DNA of 64,000 nucleotides from the NCBI GenBank assembly GCA_963920705.1, contig OY987237.1, positions 14,290,601 through 14,354,600 on the forward strand. The letters run 5' to 3'. Below the pieces are notes generated by a model. That model did no database searches, was not told the DNA's origin, and was given only the letters and a program-made list of their open reading frames with translations. This stretch comes from Odiellus spinosus (Eukaryota; Arthropoda; Arachnida; Opiliones; Phalangiidae). Of the stretch, positions 22,801 to 31,900 are shown one piece after another. Position numbers and translations under genes: made by a program. Position 1 is the first letter of the stretch. Each line of letters begins with the position of its first letter.

Positions 22801-24068
22801 TAAATATAGAATTACTAACGTACCATAGCCTTGGGAAATATATCTTAGGCTAAGCAAACGGCCCAAAGACGAAGTAAACGTACCATTGTTTATGCAAATG
22901 TACTATTGTTTTTTATGATGCCTTGGCTAACAAAATTAATAGGGTAGTTACAATGTATCCATCTTTTTCACGGGTAAGTACATTAAAACCTACATTATTT
23001 AAGTTAATCCATTGCTTGTTTAAGTAAACGTACCATCGGTGCCTTACGTAACTTCGGAAGTTTAGTATATTTGTATTTTAAACGAATTATATTTACGCAT
23101 GACGTCGATACACTGTATTTTATAAAATCACTATATTATCCCCACGCTTCTACTTAACCAGGCCCTTACGAAATATTCGTCCGAGAACTGGTAGCCATGG
23201 ATGGAATCGACAGCAGCGAGATTTTATTAATTGACGAAATAGGGTAAGACTTTATTACTAAAAATATTGTGTTGATTTGATTCTAAAAACCCATCGAACT
23301 TGTAGTTGTCCAACCGACACGGCTATCATGGGCCCTCTAACCAAAGTCAATGGATCTGGAAGAATTCTGCAGGCACCTTTCGAAGCGTTCAAGTTTCCGA
23401 CATCCGAAATCGTCCAATTCAAAGCCTTAGTCACGCCTTGCTTGCCAAACTGCGAACCCGTAAGTTTATCCACGTACTTGCGGATACTTCAAATAATGAA
23501 AAAAACAAAAACTTTATATTCAGGCTCGTTGCGCCGTCAGAAGCTTCGATGGTAACAGAAGGGACCTTCCCTCGTTGGGTCGTAGACGAAGGGACGCTGT
23601 CAGAGATCAAAAATACAGCAGAAGCGCTAGTGACCAGGAAGATCTGGTTGTGGTACATTCTATTCATATCTCGGACAAGTTTGGATTCGGTCGTAGTGAG
23701 AGGAAACTCTGGAACGACGAAGACAATGACGTTTCCGTCAGCAAACCTTCAAGTACGTCTAGAATTCTCTAGAATCGTAATCGCTTATATAAAGTCTAAC
23801 AATACGACCTCAATTAGGCGTCCACGAGATTATTGAAAGCACCGGTTGCGTCAACTTGATTGGTCTAATCGTTGCCTGCACCTTATTCCTGGCGGCCCAA
23901 TTAGTCATTCTGATCACGTGGGCTTGCCTTTGGCAAAGAAGAAGGCGAGGTAAACCAGAAACGTCGGAAGATTCTAGTCGAAGCAGCGTTGATATGCTCT
24001 ACGCCACCATCAGTAAGCGATGCGCTTCTGTACCACAAAGATCCCAACCTTCTACTTCTTTTCAATAG
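8067..24068 (+). CDS. PAN/ZP-domain transmembrane protein, 3' portion of gene (8 exons)
   Basis: Predicted joined exons: 8067-8333, 9785-9960, 15727-15869, 22430-22575, 23162-23243, 23306-23459, 23524-23752, 23818-24068. All junctions are GT-AG and the phases agree (1,0,2,1,2,0,1), giving 481 residues of one open frame ending at TAG. Residues 1-89 form a PAN/apple domain, about 90-325 a ZP domain (ZP-N cysteines in IQC, SCVTD, NCDV, VHCQYD; ZP-C with GCPTD and PCLPNCEP), 342-345 a furin-like RRRR, and about 411-434 a membrane helix followed by a basic stop-transfer LWQRRRRG. ZP proteins of this type are type I membrane proteins that are cleaved and polymerise into apical extracellular matrix. 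The phrases SPYEIFVRELVAMDG and FKFP-SE-VQFKALVTPC match my recollection of the insect neyo/nyobe/trynity family; the orthology is inferred. The 5' end is missing: exon 8067 begins in phase 1 and no upstream PAN exon or signal peptide was found in 1-8066. Confidence 0.88.
8334..9784 (+). other. Intron of the + strand PAN/ZP gene
   Basis: 1451 bases, GTAAGT...CGTAG. Open frames at 9080-9262 and 9215-9622 are low-complexity, overlap on opposite strands, and show no domain. Confidence 0.75.
9785..9960 (+). CDS. Exon: start of ZP-N
   Basis: Acceptor ATCTCGTAG; donor GAG|GTGAGA. 176 nt, phase 1 to 0. It encodes VTIQC..., then KIFNGKVYAK...SCVTDV and NCDVKQE, the first three ZP-N cysteines. The opposite-strand gene has the matching VTVECG...LFNGKVYTKPKPSDCV. 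The donor splits ZP-N, and that intron is absent from the opposite-strand gene. Confidence 0.88.
10288..10625 (-). mobile_element. MITE family 1, copy 3
   Basis: 338 bp; 7-bp duplication GTTTTAG. It lies in the second intron seen in the + strand PAN/ZP gene. Confidence 0.92.
11500..11635. mobile_element. GAGTTCA-rich element, diverged copy
   Basis: Contains CAGGTGTACAAAATTATTGA, repeated GAACTCA/GAGTTCG words and a right end GAGTGTCGGACCCCTCG, in inverse orientation to 58305-58466. The left terminus is eroded. Confidence 0.5.
12585..12749 (+). CDS. Candidate small secreted peptide (54 codons)
   Basis: ATG at 12585 (second in-frame ATG at 12600), TAA at 12747-12749. The N-terminal half is hydrophobic (TLSACISFFYLKLSTVNA), a possible secretion signal cleaved after VNA; the rest is SGCPYAVEIEKYPASGSYPK and IEEIRIG. 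GC content rises over the second half. It lies inside a + strand intron of the PAN/ZP gene. It could be chance or an exon fragment; I do not recognise a family. Confidence 0.25.
   Translation: MHFKYMNLRTLSACISFFYLKLSTVNASGCPYAVEIEKYPASGSYPKIEEIRIG
12800..13381 (-). pseudogene. Unidentified reading frame interrupted by MITE copy 4
   Basis: On the minus strand 13381-13233 is open and protein-like (PRRWVQETRDEIGQKARRTE, then EAQEEEGERPKTPIIV). Skipping the MITE and one GCAACAA duplicate, the same frame continues (ADIIHYKKYGDVELLIENT) to a stop at 12802-12800. It may be part of an old gene or transposon protein. I cannot name the family, and no start or clear splice acceptor was found upstream. 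Confidence 0.3.
12895..13232 (-). mobile_element. MITE family 1, copy 4
   Basis: 338 bp; 7-bp duplication GCAACAA. The right end carries the variant CATCTACTTCTG instead of CATCGGCTTCTG. It interrupts an open frame on the minus strand (see 12800-13381). Confidence 0.92.
15252..15647 (+). mobile_element. MITE family 3, left-truncated copy
   Basis: Matches the 55405 copy from GGGGGGAAGTATGAAAG to the right end CCTCTG; the outer left terminus is missing. It ends 79 bases before exon 15727 of the + strand gene. Confidence 0.88.
15727..15869 (+). CDS. Exon: end of ZP-N
   Basis: Acceptor AATTTCAG; donor ACGG|GTAAGT. 143 nt, phase 0 to 2. It encodes NDIVIQHHDMVVT, then LSVHCQYDLSNRSVSNG, carrying the fourth ZP-N cysteine. 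It is too short to stand out as an open frame; I found it by continuing the ZP-N frame across the 5.8-kb intron. Confidence 0.87.
17510..17647. mobile_element. Short inverted-repeat element (AAACTTGGA ends)
   Basis: AAAGGAAACTTGGATGTAAA on the left and TAGCTCCAAGTTTCCCTTTAA on the right, about 138 bp. Related pieces occur at 37353-37373, 52058-52345 and 53060-53150. Confidence 0.55.
17724..18015 (+). mobile_element. MITE family 2, copy 1
   Basis: About 292 bp with inverted ends CAAGAAGGATCAGACAAGGA and complement; flanked by the 7-bp repeat ATTATAT. Internal inverted segments (TGTTGTCACGTGG and CCACGTGACAACA) make it largely foldback. In an intron of the + strand gene. Confidence 0.9.
19182..19555. 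repeat. 28-bp minisatellite, about 13 copies
   Basis: Unit GGATAATCTCAGGGATATTAGAATATTA repeated with very few changes (one GGATAAT to ATATAAT, CAGGG to CTGGG or CTGGA, AGGG to AAGG). In the intron 15870-22429 of the + strand gene. Confidence 0.95.
19825..19860. repeat. (CT)18 microsatellite
   Basis: Uninterrupted CT dinucleotide run. It produces artificial RERERE reading frames on the minus strand. Confidence 0.95.
20339..20668. mobile_element. Possible relative of the 38089 element
   Basis: CAGGGCTGGAAG on the left and AAGAACCCTG on the right; the interior contains TTCAAATTCCTTGACTTTTC and CCAAATTCCCTGGC, the complement of the GTCAGGGAATTTG words at 38 kb. Confidence 0.4.
22430..22575 (+). 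CDS. Exon: ZP linker / start of ZP-C
   Basis: Acceptor GTTCTAG; donor chosen as GGTA|GTGAGT. 146 nt, phase 2 to 1. It encodes EVDTSGTQSAVVSSPNVTMRI, then QVGDPLALRFEIMDPG. A second donor in the same phase sits three bases earlier (CCCG|GTAGTG). I prefer the later one because it matches GTGAGT and restores the family phrase with S before PYEIFV. Confidence 0.85.
22576..23161 (+). other. 586-base intron of the + strand gene
   Basis: AT-rich, with the word AAACGTACCAT(T/C) repeated three times (around 22880-23040). Nothing else seen. Confidence 0.75.
23162..23243 (+). CDS. Exon: ZP-C core
   Basis: Acceptor TTAACCAG; donor ATAGG|GTAAGA. 82 nt, phase 1 to 2. It encodes PYEIFVRELVAMDG...ILLIDEIG. 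The opposite-strand gene has an exon of exactly the same length and phase (30985-31066, TYGIFIRNLVAKDG). Confidence 0.88.
23306..23459 (+). CDS. Exon: ZP-C cysteines
   Basis: Acceptor ACTTGTAG; donor CCC|GTAAGT. 154 nt, phase 2 to 0. It encodes GCPTDTAIMGPL, then FEAFKFPTSEIVQFKALV and TPCLPNCEP. The intron before it is only 62 bases. The 154-nt exon length is identical in the paralogous gene on the other strand. Confidence 0.9.
23524..23752 (+). CDS. Exon: last ZP-C cysteine and furin-type cleavage site
   Basis: Acceptor ATATTCAG; donor TTCAA|GTACGT. 229 nt, phase 0 to 1. It encodes ARCAVRSFDG, the tetrabasic LGRRRRD, then a polar acidic/serine-rich stretch before the membrane helix. ZP precursors are usually cut at such a basic site between ZP-C and the membrane anchor. 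Confidence 0.87.
23818..24068 (+). CDS. Terminal exon: transmembrane helix and cytoplasmic tail
   Basis: Acceptor ACCTCAATTAG; stop TAG at 24066-24068. It encodes an ectodomain stub (VHEIIESTGCVN), about 22 hydrophobic residues ending ILITWACLW, a basic QRRRRG stop-transfer and a serine-rich tail. A possible donor ATCA|GTAAGC at about 24013 could give a different tail; without transcripts the simple stop is preferred. Confidence 0.83.
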
Positions 24069-24656
24069 CGCGTAGTCCCAACGCACTTCCCCCCCGTTCC
24101 CCTGTTCAAGGTTTCATGACATTCGGTACAATCGGGTGTGCACTAGATTCATCGTCGTAAATACACCAGCACTGCATTGATTCGCACGCCGTAGTGACAA
24201 TTGTTGCATCTTCTTTGTTTTTTTTGCACGACAGTACGGAGATTTTTGATTCGCTACATTAAATTGAGATATGACCCTTTACAATGGAACCGGAAATATA
24301 TAAAGCTAGAGATTTGCGAGTATTTAGGAAGGTGCATCTAAAAAAAATGTGGCAAAGCGAAAATCTCTGATCTGTGGGAAGAAGGGATTGATTTTTGTTT
24401 ATGTTTTTGCACCTTTGAAATTTGACTCCGTGCGTTTTAGGAGGTTTGAAATTGTTTGAAATTTGAAAGCAAAGCACGCTTTTTTTGCTTTATTGTCTCT
24501 ATTATATTATTTACAAAAAATTGTCCGGAGTTTTACCAAATTTAGGGACAAACACTTGTGCCAATAATAACTTAATTTTTCCCTTAACAAATGACTACCG
24601 AAACATTTACAGGAGAAATTGAATTGCGCGAACAACAATACTCTCATCAGGAATCG

Positions 24657-24662
24657 AATAAA
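24657..24662 (+). terminator. Possible polyadenylation signal AATAAA
   Basis: First AATAAA seen downstream of the + strand stop codon, about 590 bases after it. Position and sequence fit a polyadenylation hexamer, but AATAAA is frequent by chance in AT-rich DNA. Confidence 0.25.
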
Positions 24663-25771
24663 CATTTCAATTACGCGCATTCCATTCCCAGAGGGCGGTT
24701 AACGGACGAACCGTGTTTTTTAAATTAATTTTGTTAATTCTAATTAATAATTTAGCCAATCAAAAGTCAAAATGACCGGCTTTCATCATTTGATTCGGTA
24801 AAATGCGTTTACAAAAATCAAAAGAACGTACACCTTGAAATATTTTGAAAACAAAATGGACATATATTCAAATAATTCAGCATTGTGCCAGACATTTTAA
24901 TCGTTTTAGAGGTCATTGCGAGTCTCATAGCCTTAAAATCAGGTTATATATCACGCGTAAAACCAGTTTTTAAATGGTAATATAAGCCATTCTAAGGCTG
25001 GAAGAAAATATGCCGGTATATCTTAATGATTAATGACTGATTCGCGATATCTCGCGCATTACGGACTTTTAATTTCTTTTTTCGGTTAAAGAAATTTGAA
25101 GATAAGATTTTTCTTTATACAAATTGGCCTCAAGGCAGCTATTATACATAAACGAGGCTTAATTTTATAATTTTTTTCATTACCGAAACTTTTTATTATC
25201 TTTTTATCTTTAAAGATAAACTATAGTCATTGCGAAGGCTATTTTTTTTGTCAAAGTCTAGCCTAGCGATAATTTTTAATGTTTTTTTTGTTTTGTCTCT
25301 GTTAAATAATGTAATAATTCAGTTCTCATGTTTTTTTTGTTATTTTAACCAACGGATATGTCAATTATGAATCATTGCAGTTAAAAATAAGCGTGTGAAC
25401 AAGCTCAGGTGAAAGAAAAGTCGGATTCAAGACTGACTACATTGTATTAAGTACGTAATGTGAAAGTTTAATACGGTTTAAACGAGTTTTATTAAAATAA
25501 ACCACCCTAGAATGTCTTTTAACCCTATTTATATGAGTAAATACTTAGGAATAATTTAATTTTGTTATAGCTACAAATCCCAACCCTCTTGAACTTTGAT
25601 ATTCTTGTGACTTAGTTTCTGTTTTGTAAATTAAAATCGAAGAAAATTTCAATTATAGGGTGCAAGTTGAAATAATAAAATTTAGGTATACAACCACCTA
25701 ATTATAGAAATACTTTTATTTTTAAATTTATTTGTCGTGATTTAATTTAGTGTTAAAGGTGTTTGAAGAAC

Positions 25772-25939
25772 ATGTCACCAGAGATCACGATAAATCCACG
25801 TTTTCACCACAATCGAAAGCGACCAAGGCGACAAGTAGCGTGGATTTCTAATGCTATGGAACTACAAGAAATATGCGAACGATATCATAAGATCAATTAT
25901 CCAAATATTACAGAGATACCAGAGTATTTCTTTGAATAG
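25772..25939 (+). CDS. Candidate short ORF (55 codons), unidentified
   Basis: ATG 25772 to TAG 25937-25939 between the two gene tails. The frame is basic then mixed (RFHHNRKRPRRQVAWIS, MELQEICERYHKINYPNI). The second block vaguely recalls the first helices of a paired-type homeodomain, but the recognition helix is absent, so this may be coincidence. Confidence 0.2.
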   Translation: MSPEITINPRFHHNRKRPRRQVAWISNAMELQEICERYHKINYPNITEIPEYFFE

Positions 25940-28031
25940 TAATGAAATTATCATGTCTCATTTGATATGTTTTTACACAAAGTTTTACAGTAAAAGGAGT
26001 TTATATCTCAAAAAGAGGCCAACCCGTTTTCAAAAGTACTTTCTTCATTCATCGTAATCATATCGAAATCGTAGATACCGCGCCTCCATCGAAAATAAAT
26101 TTAGCGGTATGCATCGCTGAACGTAGCGTGATATTGAAATGTCGTCTGCTTAATTGATTTTGCATGTCATCGGAAAAACGGAACGAACCCCCGCCCCGGC
26201 GTTATGGTTTGTGAACAATTTTTAAATAATTATGTTTACTGTTTATAATATTAATACAAAATTATGTTTTGTTAATACCATAAATACAAAACAAGCAGTT
26301 TAAAAGTAGCAAATTGATTATGAGCTTCTGGTTTGGACTGTTCCGAAGTTTATCGAAAGTGATTCTTTAGTCGCGTGGTGGAATCATCATCATCATCAAT
26401 TAAAACAGGTTGGTTGGATAACCTTATTGTTAACTATCATCTATGATTTAAATTCAAGCTTACCGATATTTTTACAATGATAATGAGATAGCTACTAAAC
26501 TACTCTGCGGTAGTGGTATGGCTAGCTATGGTTTTCAATTTGGGGGGCTAATCTGATCTTTTTCAAGGTTGTAAGTCGTAGGAAAGCGACTGTTTTGGAA
26601 GATGACTCTAACTCTATGATAATTGCCTAGATTGAAAGGCATTAATGGTTAAACTGATTCTGATGAAATTGGATGAGTATGAGACAAGCACAGACTTCAA
26701 AATTAGTTGAGGCCAATCTTTCTTTTGCGTGTCTGAAACAATGTTTCTGATATAACTTGTTGAATAACCTTTAAAATAAGAAGTTTGAGATTTAGTTACT
26801 ACGCAATGAATCAAATCATACTCTTATATCGTAGCGTTTTACCAAAAATGTTCTGGTTATCGTGATCTTATTTAGATCATGCGCTACGAATTCAAAAGCT
26901 ATAATCACTATTATTACAATGACTCAAAGCTAAATTTAGGCCTACCTTTATTACATTTTAAATTCTCGCCACGTTTTCTGCGGTTATATGTGATTTAATG
27001 ATAGACTTGATATCATATCCATCTTCCAAGAAGATTCTTCAATTTTTCCCCTCGCTCTCTATAGCTGCTTTGGTATTTTAATTTTATATCTAATAACCTT
27101 GACATTTTAAATCTTACAATGTGGTTTGTATAACAATGTGTCAATTACGTAAAAATATAAGGGCCCCATATCATGTAATATATTTGAAAATAAATTAGGG
27201 ATCATTCCTAAAAGATTTTTTCCAGGATTTGCCCAATTAATATAAAGTAATTATGCAATATTTTAATTGTAACGCAACAAGTAAAATATGCAAATTGTTT
27301 AATCTAGAGCAATGTTAACCAAGATATTTAGGTTTTTACTTAAAAATTAGTACATAATTGCATTTTTAACATATTTGAAGTAATTTAATTGTTATATTCT
27401 TGTAGTAACTTCATATTGAGTTACTAATTATGATAATTTGAACAGTTCATGAAAACTATTACTTTAGGAATGATCCCTGTATTGTTTCCCTTCTGATATT
27501 ACATAAATGGGAAATTACTTAAGCCACTAAATCCAACTTCATTATTTATAAAAAAAAAAGTTGAGAAATTAGCGGTAACATCTTTATTCATTCTTTAATC
27601 CTTTTTTAGTATTCTAAAGCCAATTATCCTTAATTATCATGAAGCCATTATGATCAATTGTTCTTATAACAATCTCGTAATTGACATAACTCATTGTTTA
27701 GATTTGAAAATAGTAATTATGGAAATAACAAAAAGATATATAATTTTAAACCACGTTTTTAATACTTCGTGAAATTACAAAAATAAGATGAAATAATGAA
27801 AATTGTTGAAAATATTCGATAACTTTGTTGGCAGGAGTTTGCTATAAAGGTGCTTATAATTACCAGGGTAATTTAAAAATCAATCAATTTGATTTTAAAT
27901 AATTACCAATACCGAGAGAATTCAAAACTAACAATCATCTAGAATAGGAACTTTGGTTTGGTTGAAATTATTGCGTAAAAAATTCGTAACAAAATTATAT
28001 AAGAGTAAAACAAATGTGAAATGACCCTTAA

Positions 28032-28365
28032 AGGGAGAATGAAACGGAAAAATAATTCATTAGTTTCCTAATTTTAGAATTATTTTAATTACTAACTTTT
28101 GAATAATGTCAAATTTAAATTCTAATTTTTCTAAGCCTAAATATTTTAATAATTGCCAGAATTTAGGTAACTTGGCTTCCTTTCTCTCCAAATAAACAGT
28201 TCTTAAATATGATGGGTAACATAGCCTTGTATATAATGACCAATCAAAGTCAAATGTCAAATACAGAATGAAGTGTTTAAATTTTCAAGAATTCGTTAGA
28301 ATTTTGACTACGATTCATTTGATTGATAAGGAATCTAAATCAAATATTTCCATTTCACTCCCCCT
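28032..28365. mobile_element. TTAA-flanked AGGGAG-family element
   Basis: TTAA-AGGGAGAATGAAACG...CATTTCACTCCCCCT-TTAA, about 334 bp, between the convergent gene tails. Interior is unlike the 4339 copy, so only the ends are shared. Confidence 0.7.
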
Positions 28366-28719
28366 TTAATTATAAAGGCCTTAAAGTCGTTGCTTCGATA
28401 TAATACCATAATGATTACGTAAACAAAAATAATACTTAAAAATCCACGCCTGAAATACCTAAAGACCTCGTAATAACTTAAACTGTGAGATCACTATACA
28501 TGGGCAGTGAAAATTTTCACGATAGCCGTGTTTTGATATTCAAAAGATAAAAAAAAAAAAAACTAGTGTAACAAAATAGCTGCCTTTTTAAAGGTTTGTA
28601 TCACAATTTCTTTGAATCTCGCTTAAGTTCTCAACTCTTTTCGATTCTGAATCCAATTTAAGTATTTTAAATAAGAGAATTAAATTAGTGGGTGAAAATA
28701 TACGGTATAACAAGCTTAC

Positions 28720-28943
28720 TTATCCGGTGGTCAAGTCGGAGCTATTTTCGTAATAAATTGACAGGGGTTGCTTTTCGGATTTTCCCTGGTGACGCCACTT
28801 ATAGGATATCATTAAACAAACGATAAAAACTAAAACTTCAACAAAAAGAACCGATCCACCGACGATGGCTGACATCACTGGTTCGAAACAAAAACTGCGC
28901 TCATTTTCTTCAACGCTACGCATAATTTCTTCCACATATTGAT
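28720..28943 (-). CDS. Terminal exon: transmembrane helix and tail
   Basis: Acceptor CAATTTCAG; stop TAA at 28722-28720. 224 nt. It encodes an acidic stub with one cysteine (SFCFEPVM), a helix IVGGSVLFVEVLVFIVCLMI and a short tail KWRHQGK...SSDLTTG. The overall plan equals the + strand terminal exon. Confidence 0.88.
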
Positions 28944-31900
28944 CTGAAATTGTAGTTAAATAAAGATTTGTAGAATTATTATTTTAAAGGGAGAATGCAT
29001 CCCTAGAAATCTTTTATGGTTCAAGAGGAAATTGGTGTGTTTTTATCGATTTGTTAACGTATTCAAATATTCCAGTAAACTATTTCAATTGCCCAAAAAA
29101 TGGAAAGGATAATCTCCGACTGATAAGTTAAAGGGGTGGCTTTTGATTAGTCGGAGGTTATCTATTTAATTGAATGGCAAAATCATGTTTCCATTTTTTT
29201 CTATTCAGATAATGTTTTATTACGCAGATATAATTTATAAAAGTAGAATCAATAAAAAATACTTTTTCCTCTTCACCCTCCCTTTAAATAGATCTAATCC
29301 ATTATTAAAAAAATACATACAGTATATTAAGTTTATTCACTAATTTGGAAAGCAGGCTTAACAAGGATCAAAGGAGAGTACAATATATCGTCGTTAACCA
29401 GTCTCCCGCAAATTTTGCTTTTTTTTTCCCACATTAAAAACGTTCAAAACAATGCTTAAAATGAGCACGCTTTTGCTCTTTGGACTGAGGCTTGTTAACG
29501 ACGAGATATCAAACTCCCTGTGGATCCTTGTTAAGCCTACTTACCGAGTAAGTTAAAACATGATATTGGTTTGCCTTTTTTTAACTAATAGATTAAGCCT
29601 ATTTAAACGATAAGGATTCATTCTCACTTGAAGTAATGGGTAGGTAACTCACCAATAGGGGCGCTAGGAGCGGTAACGGGAAAGGCGAAGCTGTTTTCGT
29701 AAGAAGGCATTCCTATTCCGAATTGGGAGGCGCGTACCGCGACGCTCTTGGTTAGTGTCTTGCGGCTTAGAACCTCGTATCCGTCCTGATGTTGGCCATC
29801 GTCTCCCGCGGCTCCTCTTCGCCTTCTCTTTCCAAAAGAAGATACTGTCTCTAGGTCATCTTCGCTTCGACCCGTCGGGATTTGGCATAGCACCTAATTT
29901 AATCACGTAGTTAATTAAATGGAGTATCGTGGCAGACCTGTTTAAATTGGCTAACAACGTATAATTATCTAATATTTCAAATTGATGTTCTAATAGACCA
30001 ATCCATGACTATATCTAGACATACCCATACATTTAATCAGATATAGCCATGAATTTATTCAGATATAGCCATGAATTAAATCACATAACACCAATGAATT
30101 AAATCACATTACACCCATGAATTAAATCACATTATAACCATAAATTTAATCTCATAATACCCATGAATTGTATCTCATAATACCCATGAATTGTATCTCA
30201 TAATACCCATGAATTGTATCTAATATTACCCATGAATTGTATATCATAATACCCATGAATTGTATCTAATATTACCCATGAATTGTATATCATAATGCCA
30301 AGGAATTGTATCTCATAATACCCATGAATTGTATCTCATAATACCCATGAATTTAATCACATATAATACCCATGAATTTAATCTCATATAATACCCATGA
30401 ATTTAATCTCATATAATACCCATGAATTTAATCTATAACAACATGAATTTACTCTATAACAACATGAATTTACTCTATAACAACATGAATTTACTCTCAT
30501 AACTCTCATGAATTTATTCGCCCTTAATTTTTCTGAAGCTGTTCTTATTGAACAGCTGTTGTTAGCCATTAATTCTATAAAAGTCTTATTGCTCTTAAAA
30601 AGTTGAAAATATGGTATTTACGGGTTTGCAACTTTCTCTGCACGTTTCCACTTCGGCTTCTAACTCCAGGAGGCTGCTTCCTGTGAAGGTGAATGCTTCT
30701 AAGTAGCTCTCTAAGGATTTGCTCCTCGGGTTTAGAGTGCGGATCTCGCGCATCATTTTAACCTCCACGGGGCACCTAAGACCAGTGTTTTGTTTTTTGT
30801 TTCATTCTCAAAACTTCATTTCTGCCTCTACACCCTATAGTATTGTTTTTGCCCATTCCAATTGGTAAAATACTGACACGTGGAACTATTTAATTTTGTT
30901 ATGTATCAAAGCTAAAGGCCTGGATCGGGTTAAGGAAATCGTCTTTTACACCCATAAACCGGGGAATAATTCAAATAGTCTTACCCCGTGTTGTCGATTA
31001 GGGTTAAATTATTGCCGCCAGTGCCATCCTTAGCTACCAGGTTACGAATAAATATGCCATAAGTATCTGTCAAAGTAATTTGAAATTAAATTTAAATATC
31101 CATATATCAAGTTATACTTTCGAGTAATCGTACCTTCGTCAGACATTCGAACTTGGACCCTCAATAACTCTCCGAGAGATACGCTGTCTTTCTCTTTACC
31201 ACGTACGTCCAACACGTGCATTGATACGTCAGGCATTGTAGGCGATGACCGTGATTGGTCGCTCGAATCTAACGTTCTGTGGAACGATTTAGGCTTAAGC
31301 GTCTTTCTTTTTAATATCATCGGCTAAAACTCACGTGATATTCAAGGTCACTTCTTCAGTTTTGTTACCAATGTCGTAGGAACAGTAAACTCCAACAGCT
31401 TTGTCACTGGCAGTCACAACTTGATCGTTGCTTTGTATGACCAGTACGTTTGAAAATTTTCCTTCCTCCTGGATTTCCAGATTTATTGTTAATTCTTTGC
31501 GGCGGGGCGTATATATATAAGAGCAATCATTACTGACCTCTCGTTCGGTACCGCAACCCGTTAGTAAAATTGGTAAGGTGAAGTCCAGCCTGTTGTTCAA
31601 GTCCATAACGCAATCGCTTGGTTTAGGTTTGGTGTAGACCTTTCCGTTGAAGAGCATGTTGGTAGACACCTTCGCTTTCATCACATCTTGGCCACATTCC
31701 ACAGTAACTTTAACGAAAAAATTGGATATATTTTTTCATAGATAATTGAACCAGACGAAACTGTTTCTTACCATCGTAGCAAGCCGTGACTTCTCTAAAT
31801 TCGCTAGTTTCTAACTTCGTAATGCCTCCTCTTGTCATTGTTTTGCGGTTTTGATGGCTAAGAGAACACATTCTTGTAGCCGAATCGTAGCTGTAAGCTC

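Larger units (their letters stand above)
24069..28719. other. Space between convergent genes
   Basis: 3' UTRs and intergenic DNA. Holds a possible poly(A) signal, the 25.8-kb short frame and one TTAA element (28032-28365). No copy of MITE family 1 is present here. Confidence 0.7.

Noticed and set aside
23258..23836. Frames on both strands over 23.3-23.8 kb
   Set aside because: Shadows or read-throughs of ZP exons; the true frames follow the GT-AG structure.
30000..30515. CRISPR-like array
   Set aside because: Units are adjacent and drifting with no unique spacers, and the context is animal introns.
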